In this document: piece after piece, positions 5,889-11,160 of the stretch
Numbering within the stretch: the first letter of the stretch is position 1
Layout: each line of letters begins with the position of its first letter
Assembly: GCA_018900995.1 (NCBI GenBank)
Contig: JAHIFH010000013.1
Location: 1-11,160 of the forward strand
Reading direction: 5' to 3'
From: Patescibacteria group bacterium
GTDB taxonomy: Bacteria; Patescibacteriota; Microgenomatia; PFEM01; JAHIFH01
Length of the DNA stretch: 11,160 nt
The notes under the pieces: model-generated
Database searches by the model: none
Told to the model about the DNA's origin: nothing
What the model saw: only the letters and a program-made list of their open reading frames with translations
Made by a program: the position numbers and the translations under genes

Positions 5889-6644
5889 ATGTCTGAACGG
5901 CTAAAAATTTTTCCCTCAGAATATTCACCTGAGATTTCTTCGGAATGGGAGAAGATGGCTAAAAATGCTATCAGACTTCTTTTGCGAACTGTCACTCAAG
6001 AAATAGTAGTCGAAGGGAAGAATAATATACCTGAGGATATTGGGCGAGCTTCTTATGTTGTGGTGGTTAATCACCTGGGTTGGGCGGAGGCGGTAGTTTT
6101 GCTTGATATATTTCCTACCTGGATTCACTGGATGACTAAAAGTGGAAATTTTGACCATAAACTTCTTGGTCCGGCTTTTCGAATCTTAGGATTCTTTCCA
6201 GTAAGGAGAGGAAAGGTAGACAGAAAAGCATTGGAGACAGCTTTTTCTTTACTTGAGAAAGGTAGAATCTTAGGGATGGCACCCGAAGGAACAAGAGGAC
6301 GGGGAGATGAGTTTGGCAAATTAAAAAAAGCGAAACATGGCACTATCTTTATTGCCCATCAAGCTCGCGTTCCTATCATCCCCACAGCAGTCTGGGGGAC
6401 AGAGGCTTTGTTTCCATTAATAGAAGAGAAGGGCTTGAAGCTTGAAGATTTAACAGAGTTTAAGCGACCTGAGGTTTTTGTTGGAATTGGTCAGCCTTTT
6501 ACTCAACATCTTGATGTAGAACCTAAAAAACTCAATAAAAAGAAACTTGAAGCACTCACTACTGATCTAATGCTTGAAATTCGAAATATGTTGCCGCAAG
6601 AATATTGGGGAGTTTATGCAGAGATAGAGCGGCAGCCAGTTTAA
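5889..6644 (+). CDS. Lysophospholipid acyltransferase family protein (PlsC-like)
   Basis: PlsC-family enzymes transfer a fatty acyl chain to 1-acylglycerol-3-phosphate or related acceptors at the membrane. The 251-residue protein has the family blocks in order. NHLGWAE (61-67) is motif I, FPVRRGKVD (103-111) is the acceptor-binding motif II with a conserved arginine, APEGTRGRG (131-139) is motif III and VPIIPTAVWG (161-170) is motif IV. Motif I normally reads HxxxxD; here H62 is followed at the fifth position by E67. Charge-relay function with glutamate is plausible but not certain, and a different acyl-transfer substrate is possible. There is no obvious membrane helix before residue 50. The ATG at 5889 has AGGG (5880-5883) 5 nt upstream. 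It diverges from rpmE and converges on hisS with a 19-bp gap. The acceptor cannot be told from sequence. Confidence 0.9.
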   Translation: MSERLKIFPSEYSPEISSEWEKMAKNAIRLLLRTVTQEIVVEGKNNIPEDIGRASYVVVVNHLGWAEAVVLLDIFPTWIHWMTKSGNFDHKLLGPAFRILGFFPVRRGKVDRKALETAFSLLEKGRILGMAPEGTRGRGDEFGKLKKAKHGTIFIAHQARVPIIPTAVWGTEALFPLIEEKGLKLEDLTEFKRPEVFVGIGQPFTQHLDVEPKKLNKKKLEALTTDLMLEIRNMLPQEYWGVYAEIERQPV

Positions 6645-6661
6645 AATACCCAAGGTTTGCT

Positions 6662-6694
6662 ACCTAGCCAACCTCTAAGGTTGGTAAGGTTGGT
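6662..6694. repeat. Hairpin plus 9-nt tandem repeat at the hisS 3' end; possible convergent terminator
   Basis: CCAACCT (6668-6674) and AGGTTGG (6678-6684) form a 7-bp hairpin with a 3-nt loop. A further four outer pairs (6662-6665 with 6687-6690) lie beyond a mismatch and a wobble. The unit AAGGTTGGT occurs twice in tandem (6677-6685 and 6686-6694). The element lies between the convergent plsC and hisS ends and overlaps the last hisS codons. Neither side has a proper T tract, so intrinsic termination is only a possibility. Confidence 0.5.
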
Positions 6695-7935
6695 AAAGCT
6701 AGAAGCTGCTTAAAAGTTAGCTGTCTTTGTAATTTGGCTTTCATATCCCGAAGAGTAATAACCTTTTTCTTAATTTCCTCTGGACCAACAATAATAACAA
6801 AAGGAATGTTTTTCTTATTAGCGTATTTAAGTTGTTTATCTAGTCTAACTTCAGGATCGAGATAAAGCTCAGTATTAATGTTGGAACCCCTGAGTTTATT
6901 GGTAATTTCAATTGACTTTTCAAGATACTCTGGTGAGAAAATAGTCACCAAAACTTTAGTGGGAGTAGGGGAGACTTCGGGCCAAAGATTTTGTTCTTTG
7001 ATAACATCGCAAATGCGGTCGAGACCAATTGTTGTCCCAGTTCCCGGAATATTAGGGCCACCTAAAGTCGCGATGAGTTTATCGAAACGACCACCACCAG
7101 TAATTGAACCAATTTTTGGTTTTTCTACATGTGTTTCAAAAACGGGGCCCGTATAGTAATCAAGCCCTCGGACTAAAGTGGGATCGAATTGATAAAATTT
7201 TTCGTCCACCCCAAACCAATTTAAATAATTAAAGAGTTGTTTTAGATTACTATCTGGCTGAGATGATTTAATCAAAGAAAGTAGCTTGGCTATTTTTTCA
7301 CTAGTAAGTCCTTTTTGTTTAAGCTCATTTTTCACTTTAGCGGGATCGATTTTGTCTAGTTTATCTATTGTCCTTAAAATTGAGAGCTGTTTATCTTTTT
7401 GTTTTATCCCCAAATCTGACATTAATTTAAAAAGAACCTGGCGGCTGTTGATTCGAATAATGAATTTTTCAAAATTAAGTTTTTTCAAACAATCGTAAAT
7501 AATGGCAACAATTTCCGCATCCGCTAGGGGAGAAGAGGTGCCAAATGAATCAACATCACATTGAAGGACTTCGCGATACCTGCCTTTTTGGGGTTTTTCT
7601 GCTCTCCAAATTCGTTGAATTTGATAACGCTTAAAAGGTAAATTTATTTTTTGGGAGTAGAGAGCTAAAACTTTTGAAGCCGGGACAGTTAAATCATAAA
7701 TTAAGCCCACGTCTCGACCGCCTTTATCTTTAAAGGTGTAAACCATTTTATCTCCCTCCTCGCCATATTTATCCAAAAGCGTTTCCGCATACTCAAGGGA
7801 AGGCGTTTCCAAAGGTTCATAGCCATAGGACTCAAACACCTCTCGCAAAGTGTCAATTACTTTCTGGCGAATTGCCATATCTTCTGGCAAAAAGTCCCGA
7901 AAGCCTTTTAGGGTTTGGGCTTTAATTCTAGCCAT
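6664..7935 (-). CDS. hisS: Histidyl-tRNA synthetase
   Basis: This class II synthetase charges tRNA-His. The 423-residue length is normal. After KGFRDFLPED (10-19) and the motif 1 region comes motif 2, QRIWRAEKPQKGRYREVLQCDVD (107-129). The histidine-binding blocks follow: LVRGLDYYTG (254-263), GGGRFDKL (280-287) and motif 3 TTIGLDRI (301-308). The anticodon-binding domain begins near residue 325 (TKVLVTIFSPEY). QCDVD and DYYTG resemble the eukaryotic/archaeal-type HisRS, whereas E. coli has QLGCE and DYYNR. The extreme C-terminus LPTLPTLEVG is encoded by the 9-nt repeat and hairpin at 6662-6694 and is probably non-essential tail. The ATG at 7935 has no Shine-Dalgarno but sits a few nt after a likely promoter, suggesting a nearly leaderless message. 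Confidence 0.97.
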   Translation of the reverse strand: MARIKAQTLKGFRDFLPEDMAIRQKVIDTLREVFESYGYEPLETPSLEYAETLLDKYGEEGDKMVYTFKDKGGRDVGLIYDLTVPASKVLALYSQKINLPFKRYQIQRIWRAEKPQKGRYREVLQCDVDSFGTSSPLADAEIVAIIYDCLKKLNFEKFIIRINSRQVLFKLMSDLGIKQKDKQLSILRTIDKLDKIDPAKVKNELKQKGLTSEKIAKLLSLIKSSQPDSNLKQLFNYLNWFGVDEKFYQFDPTLVRGLDYYTGPVFETHVEKPKIGSITGGGRFDKLIATLGGPNIPGTGTTIGLDRICDVIKEQNLWPEVSPTPTKVLVTIFSPEYLEKSIEITNKLRGSNINTELYLDPEVRLDKQLKYANKKNIPFVIIVGPEEIKKKVITLRDMKAKLQRQLTFKQLLALPTLPTLEVG

Positions 7936-7945
7936 GTTGATGCTA

Positions 7946-7974
7946 ATTTTATCATAAATTCAGAGAGATGAAAA
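7946..7974 (-). promoter_or_regulatory. Likely extended -10 promoter for hisS
   Basis: On the minus strand TTTTCA (7969-7974, four of six matches to TTGACA) lies 17 bp before TAAAAT (7946-7951). TGA directly upstream of the -10 gives an extended -10. Start of transcription is expected near 7939, only about 4 nt before the hisS ATG at 7935. The gap also contains a 10-nt direct duplication, AAAAATAGAC, at 7971-7980 and 7981-7990. Confidence 0.5.
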
Positions 7975-8003
7975 ATAGACAAAAATAGACTAGGAAGGAG
8001 ATT

Positions 8004-8780
8004 TTATTCTTCTTCGCTTATTGGTGAGGGAGATGGTTGCTCTTCTTCCTCTTCTGTAGTTTCTGGAGAAGCGCCTGTGACAACATGAATTAGACTTGCA
8101 GTAATGATTTTTTCTTCATTTTCTTCGGGTTCGCCAATTACAACGAGACGATCATTTTCTTTAATATCGCTAAATTTAATTTCTTTGACTTCTCCCTCAA
8201 CGCTTTTGGTAATTTTTGTTTTAGTGCCGACGTCAACCATATAAACAGTCGCACTTTTTGGGTGTTTGATGGTAAGAACTTTTTCTTCTTGAGAGATATC
8301 AGTAACCAAGCCAAAAACTGATTCTGTTTCAGGGATTTGAAATTCTTCTGTTACCACTACCCTTTTAGCATCAAGGACGTTCTGATTATCAAAATAACCC
8401 ATGGCAATTAGATTATTGCCAATAGCCAAATCATCAAGCTCAATTTCTTCTCTATCTTCGTTAAGAATAATAGCGTCAATAGCTACTTTGGCCTGAAAAT
8501 TTCCACCGTGGGTTTCAATAGTTAAAGTGGAATTAGCGATTGACTTCAAAGTTCCTACTAAAGCTCGTTTTTGCCCTTCTTCGGCAGTGCTCAAGACTTT
8601 TTCTATTCTTTCTTCAACTTTTTGTTTAATCCGTTCATCATCAGGAGAAGGTGATGGCTCAGGCGATTGAGCAATTGTTGCGGTGGCCAATAACCAGCAA
8701 CCGACGACCAGCAAGAAAACCACAAGCAATGTGTTAGTTAACCTGATTACTGATCGCTGATTACTGATCGCTAATTTCAT
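8004..8780 (-). CDS. Secreted protein with two DUF5666-like repeats, function unknown
   Basis: The 258-residue protein begins with a basic n-region and a hydrophobic stretch (about residues 17-37), a signal peptide or anchor. VVGC at 25-28 could act as a lipobox, but the hydrophobic run continues past it; TIA before Q38 is an alternative signal peptidase I site. A Pro/Ser spacer SPEPSPSPDD (39-48) and a charged helix (49-72) follow. Then come two similar beta-rich units at about 73-148 and 155-235. Each has the pattern G(T/L)-V-x-S/D-I-x(4-6)-L-T-I, an inner T-K/A-I strand and N-x-L/R-(V/I)-x-(V/M)-G, as in DUF5666-like OB-type domains. The acidic tail is rich in Glu and Ser-Pro. The first codons are written by a 7-nt repeat array, and the hydrophobic core partly by a second, degenerate array. 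It lies 26 bp after the Ig-like gene and is probably co-transcribed with it. Confidence 0.8.
   Translation of the reverse strand: MKLAISNQRSVIRLTNTLLVVFLLVVGCWLLATATIAQSPEPSPSPDDERIKQKVEERIEKVLSTAEEGQKRALVGTLKSIANSTLTIETHGGNFQAKVAIDAIILNEDREEIELDDLAIGNNLIAMGYFDNQNVLDAKRVVVTEEFQIPETESVFGLVTDISQEEKVLTIKHPKSATVYMVDVGTKTKITKSVEGEVKEIKFSDIKENDRLVVIGEPEENEEKIITASLIHVVTGASPETTEEEEEQPSPSPISEEE
8685..8712. repeat. Degenerate 7-nt tandem repeat inside the signal-peptide codons
   Basis: Four consecutive heptamers on the plus strand read GGCCAAT, AACCAGC, AACCGAC and GACCAGC (consensus RRCCRRY). They encode, on the other strand, most of VVGCWLLA in the hydrophobic core. The array is short and imperfect, so it is less certain than those at 8743 and 9985. 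Confidence 0.45.
8743..8777. repeat. Heptanucleotide tandem array A (5 units)
   Basis: Five exact 7-nt units on the plus strand alternate CTGATTA and CTGATCG (two each) and end with CTAATTT. The array stops exactly at the start codon of the minus-strand secreted protein (ATG at 8778-8780) and therefore encodes its first residues. It matches array B at 9985-10019 in unit length, unit number, orientation and terminal CTAATTW. It resembles the STRR class of heptanucleotide repeats described in cyanobacteria. Confidence 0.85.
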
Positions 8781-8806
8781 TTTGAGTTTACGAAAAACAA
8801 GCTTGC

Positions 8807-9232
8807 TTATATTTCAGCGGTGGAATAAACCACAGTTAATGTTTTAGTGGTTTCGTCACCTTCGTCATTAAAAGCAGAAATTTTAATCAAGTTATCGCCA
8901 CCAATCAAAGATATTTCAGTGGAGAAGCTTCCGTCTTCATCAGCTTCTAAAAGTTTTTCTCCTTCAGGATAAGTGATAGCAATAATGGCTCTTGGTGCCG
9001 TCTGACCCGATAATTCAACTATCTCTTTTTCACTAATGGTATTGTTTTCAGGGGAAGTAATCACCAGTTCTAGGGTTGGTGCCGGCATTGGTGTGACTTC
9101 CACTTCTTCTGTTGGAGTAGTAGTTGCCGGAGCAGTTTCTTTAAGGGCTTTATTAGCGGTCCAGATTCCAAAGGTGATTACCAAACCTAAGCCAAAGCCG
9201 ATAATAATAGCAATGAGGACTTCTTTTCTCAT
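8807..9232 (-). CDS. Membrane-anchored protein with one Ig-like domain, function unknown
   Basis: The 141-residue protein has an N-terminal membrane helix (about residues 5-25, after MRKE), so the rest faces outside. A Thr/Pro/Glu-rich spacer follows (33-53). One beta-sandwich domain (about 54-138) reads LELVITSPENNTISEKEIVELSG, a charged middle with DEDGSFSTEISL and the closing NLIKISAFNDEGDETTKTLTVVY. This pattern is typical of Glucodextranase-B/bacterial Ig-like domains used as spacers or adhesion modules in surface proteins. No enzyme motif is present. The ATG at 9232 lacks a Shine-Dalgarno. A near-consensus promoter lies just upstream, and the next gene begins 26 bp downstream. Together they look like a two-gene surface-protein unit. 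Partner and ligand are unknown. Confidence 0.85.
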   Translation of the reverse strand: MRKEVLIAIIIGFGLGLVITFGIWTANKALKETAPATTTPTEEVEVTPMPAPTLELVITSPENNTISEKEIVELSGQTAPRAIIAITYPEGEKLLEADEDGSFSTEISLIGGDNLIKISAFNDEGDETTKTLTVVYSTAEI

Positions 9233-9252
9233 TTAAAGTGGCAGTGAAAAAG

Positions 9253-9281
9253 ACTATAGACCAAAATTGTCCCCTTGTCAA
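9253..9281 (-). promoter_or_regulatory. Near-consensus sigma70 promoter for the Ig-like surface gene
   Basis: On the minus strand a perfect TTGACA (9276-9281) is separated by 17 bp from TATAGT (9253-9258). Transcription should begin about 13-15 nt upstream of the ATG at 9232. The -35 box lies on the same bases as the opposing promoter's -35 box. Confidence 0.8.
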
Positions 9282-9303
9282 GAGACTAGTTTTGTGATAA
9301 ATT
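9275..9303 (+). promoter_or_regulatory. Extended -10 promoter for the MBL-fold gene, predicted leaderless transcript
   Basis: TTGTCA (9275-9280), a 17-bp spacer and TAAATT (9298-9303) with TG at 9295-9296 form an extended -10 promoter. The start of transcription is expected at about 9310, at or next to the ATG at 9312, so the message would have almost no leader. The heptamer TTGTCAA (9275-9281) is palindromic except at its centre and serves as the -35 box in both directions. Confidence 0.7.
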
Positions 9304-9311
9304 CGGTTTTA

Positions 9312-9974
9312 ATGGAGGTTACTTATTTAGGTCATTCATGCTTCCGAATTAAAGGCAAGAAAAATATTATTGTTACCGACCCCTATGAAGATTATGTGGG
9401 CTTTGAAATGCCTCGAGTTTCGGCAGATATTGTCACTGTTTCTCATCATCATCAAGACCACAACAACATTTCCGCTGTTAAAGGGACAACCAAAAGAAAA
9501 GAACCTTTTATTGTTGATGGTCCGGGCGAATACGAAATAAGTGGTATTTCAATTTTTGGGATTGCCAGCTTTCATGATAGTTCTAGGGGAACGAAGAGGG
9601 GAGAGAACACTATTTATTTAATTACCATTGATAGTCTCCGTCTGGCTCATTTAGGAGACTTGGGTCACAAATTGACTGAGGCGGAGTTGGAAGAAATCAA
9701 TGGAGTTGATATTCTGTTTATTCCGATTGGAGGGACTTATACTATTGATGATAATGAAGCGATTGAAGTCATTGGTCAAATTGAACCGCGGATTATTATT
9801 CCCATGCACTACAAGACACCGGACATGAAACCAAATTTTGGCATTGAAATTACGGTTGATGATTTTCTTAAAGCAATCGGTGAGGAGGCGAATAAAGCGA
9901 AAGACAAATTGATTATCTCCAAAGAAAAACTGCCTGAAGAAAGAGAGATAGTGGTTTTGAAGAGGAAACGTTAA
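9312..9974 (+). CDS. Metallo-beta-lactamase-fold hydrolase, UPF0173/YtkL-like
   Basis: This is a cytosolic zinc-dependent hydrolase of the MBL superfamily; the substrate of the UPF0173-like branch is not established. From ATG 9312 it has 221 residues and opens MEVTYLGHSCFRIKGKK, the normal family start. A longer frame from 9267 is unlikely because those bases are promoter. Metal-binding residues are H45, H47, D49 and H50 in SHHHQDHNN, with the later histidine probably in the IASFHD block. The bridging Asp is in LAHLGDLGH and the last His in IIPMHYKT. VDGPGEYEISGI is the typical UPF0173 middle block. The protein is complete and of normal length. There is no Shine-Dalgarno upstream. It diverges from the surface-protein pair and precedes dnaB by 50 bp. 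Confidence 0.92.
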   Translation: MEVTYLGHSCFRIKGKKNIIVTDPYEDYVGFEMPRVSADIVTVSHHHQDHNNISAVKGTTKRKEPFIVDGPGEYEISGISIFGIASFHDSSRGTKRGENTIYLITIDSLRLAHLGDLGHKLTEAELEEINGVDILFIPIGGTYTIDDNEAIEVIGQIEPRIIIPMHYKTPDMKPNFGIEITVDDFLKAIGEEANKAKDKLIISKEKLPEEREIVVLKRKR

Positions 9975-9984
9975 TAATAGCCTA

Positions 9985-10019
9985 CTGATCACTGATCACC
10001 GATCACTGGTCACTAATTA
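9985..10019. repeat. Heptanucleotide tandem array B (5 units) upstream of dnaB
   Basis: Five 7-nt units follow one another: CTGATCA twice, then CCGATCA, CTGGTCA and CTAATTA. They fill almost the whole gap between the MBL-fold gene and dnaB and end 5 nt before the dnaB ATG. Two units contain the palindrome TGATCA. It has the same length (35 bp), orientation and terminal CTAATTW as array A. Confidence 0.85.
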
Positions 10020-10024
10020 CCATC

Positions 10025-11160
10025 ATGGCAGAGGAAATTCATATTCCGCCCCATAGCGACGAAGCTGAAACCTGTGTTTTGGGCTCAATTTTGATTGATA
10101 AAGACGCGATTGTTACTGTCGCGGAATTTTTGCGTCCCGAACATTTTTATAAAGAGGTAAATCGCTTGGTTTATAAAGCCGTTCTTCAACTTTATGAAGA
10201 AAGAGAGCCGATTGATATAATCACTCTCAAGCAGCGCCTGAAGAAAGATAAGAATCTCACTAAAATCGGGGGTTCAACTTATTTAACCAGTTTGGTTAAT
10301 GCCGTTCCTACCGCTGCTCATGTTGAACAATATGGGCGAATGGTGAAAGATGATTATACTAAAAGGGAATTGATTTCCGCTGCCTCGAAAATTTCTGAAG
10401 CGGCTTTTGATGAGAGTGGAGAGGCAACAGCGGTTTTAGATAAAGCTGAGGAGTTGATTTTTGCTTTATCCCAAAAACATTTGCGTCAAGTTTTCTTACC
10501 AGTCAAAGAAGCTTTAGCGGAGTCCTTTGACCGTTTGGATGAGCTTCACAAAAGAGCCGGTGGTTTACGAGGAGTACCTACGGGTTTTAAGGACATTGAT
10601 GATACTTTAGCGGGCTTACAAGCATCGAACTTAATTATTTTAGCAGCCAGACCAGGGATAGGGAAAACAGCTTTGTCTTTGAATATTGCCAAACATGTGA
10701 GTGTCAAAGAGAAATTGCCAGTGGGATTTTTTTCTTTGGAGATGAGTAAAGAGGAACTGGTTGATCGCTTACTGGTGGCGCAGGCGGATATTGATGCTTG
10801 GCGATTAAAAACGGGTCGTTTGGATGAAGAGGATTTTACCAAGCTTTCTGAGGCAATGGGAATTTTAGCCGAAGCCCCGCTATATATTGATGATACTCCA
10901 GCAATGTCGGTCTTGGAAATGCGGACCAAAGCACGCAGATTGATGGCAGAATATGGCTTGCAGCTTTTGATTGTTGACTATCTTCAGTTGATGAGAAGCG
11001 TTAGAGCAAGGGAGAATCGGGTTCAGGAAGTCTCCGAGATTTCTCAGGGGTTGAAAAATTTAGCCAGAGAATTGAAGGTGCCGGTTTTGGCTGTCTCTCA
11101 ATTATCAAGAGCCGTTGAACAGAGAGGCAGCCCGCGTCCTAGATTAGCTGATTTACGTGA
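10025..11160 (+). CDS. dnaB: Replicative DNA helicase DnaB (3' end outside window)
   Basis: DnaB is the ring helicase that unwinds DNA at the replication fork. The visible 378 residues include the N-terminal helical domain (about 7-110, PPHSDEAETCVLGSIL and IDIITLKQRL). The linker region follows (about 150-182), then the RecA-like motor from VPTGFKDIDDTLAGL (184-198). Walker A is ARPGIGKT (208-215), the catalytic glutamate lies in FFSLEMS (E239) and Walker B is LLIVDYLQL (314-322). The motif with the gamma-phosphate sensor follows at AVSQLSR (356-362). No intein interrupts the part seen. A stop at 9986 closes the frame upstream, so ATG 10025 is the only sensible start. It has no Shine-Dalgarno because the 7-nt array occupies the space. 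No convincing separate promoter is visible, so read-through from the MBL-fold gene is likely. Confidence 0.96.
   Translation, partial: MAEEIHIPPHSDEAETCVLGSILIDKDAIVTVAEFLRPEHFYKEVNRLVYKAVLQLYEEREPIDIITLKQRLKKDKNLTKIGGSTYLTSLVNAVPTAAHVEQYGRMVKDDYTKRELISAASKISEAAFDESGEATAVLDKAEELIFALSQKHLRQVFLPVKEALAESFDRLDELHKRAGGLRGVPTGFKDIDDTLAGLQASNLIILAARPGIGKTALSLNIAKHVSVKEKLPVGFFSLEMSKEELVDRLLVAQADIDAWRLKTGRLDEEDFTKLSEAMGILAEAPLYIDDTPAMSVLEMRTKARRLMAEYGLQLLIVDYLQLMRSVRARENRVQEVSEISQGLKNLARELKVPVLAVSQLSRAVEQRGSPRPRLADLR

Noticed and set aside
5859..5889. Plus-strand promoter TTGAAA with TATAAA for plsC
   Set aside because: The spacer is 19 bp and the -10 box runs into the ATG, which would start transcription inside the gene.
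9267..9311. Longer start for the MBL-fold gene at 9267
   Set aside because: These bases hold both promoters, and the family begins at MEVTYLGHSCF.
9651..9992. A 113-codon minus-strand frame opposite the MBL-fold gene
   Set aside because: Low-complexity Phe/Asn-rich shadow of a well-supported gene.
8743..10019. CRISPR array or replication iterons
   Set aside because: The units are 7 nt, directly abutting, without spacers. One array is coding, and neither lies next to a replication initiator gene.
10546..10929. A 127-codon open frame antisense to dnaB
   Set aside because: It lies wholly opposite conserved helicase motifs, is Ser/Lys-rich with no family features, and is a codon-bias shadow.

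Overview
The window looks like a slice of a Patescibacteria (Candidate Phyla Radiation) chromosome, probably from the Microgenomates side. This is inferred from gene content, compactness and protein style, not from a database search. The signs are short core proteins, almost no intergenic space and an rpsF-ssb-rpsR operon with no rplI (bL9) after it. Paired secreted proteins with Ig-like or DUF5666-like repeats also fit. TGA is used as a normal stop, so the code-25 lineages (Gracilibacteria, Absconditabacteria) are unlikely. There are no RNA genes, CRISPR arrays, insertion sequences or phage genes. All genes are intact except those cut by the window edges (ychF at the left, dnaB at the right).

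Layout. Positions 2-424 hold the 3' end of ychF. A strong extended -10 promoter at 428-456 starts a plus-strand operon: rpsF, ssb, rpsR, an unrecognised protein with barrel-sandwich-hybrid-like hairpins, the S41 protease ctpA and an HtrA-type protease. It ends tail to tail, with an 11-bp overlap, against a minus-strand rpmE-prfA pair (4811-5814). The prfA product is a release factor 1 with no N-terminal helical domain. The rpmE leader can fold so that its Shine-Dalgarno sequence is buried. A plus-strand plsC-like acyltransferase (5889-6644) diverges from rpmE and converges on hisS (6664-7935, minus). Upstream of hisS on the minus strand are two extracytoplasmic proteins of unknown function (8004-8780 and 8807-9232). 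They diverge from an MBL-fold hydrolase (9312-9974, plus), and the two divergent promoters share one TTGTCAA -35 box. dnaB follows from 10025.

Function. Most genes are housekeeping: translation (YchF, bS6, bS18, bL31, RF1, HisRS), replication (SSB, DnaB) and phospholipid synthesis (PlsC). CtpA, HtrA and the two minus-strand secreted proteins act outside the membrane. I see no defence system or biosynthetic cluster.

The most unusual features are as follows. Two 35-bp arrays of five 7-nt repeats lie about 1.2 kb apart; one encodes the start of a signal peptide and the other sits directly upstream of dnaB. The other standouts are the domain-1-less RF1, the shared -35 box with a predicted leaderless transcript, and the rpmE leader hairpin with its 6-codon upstream ORF.
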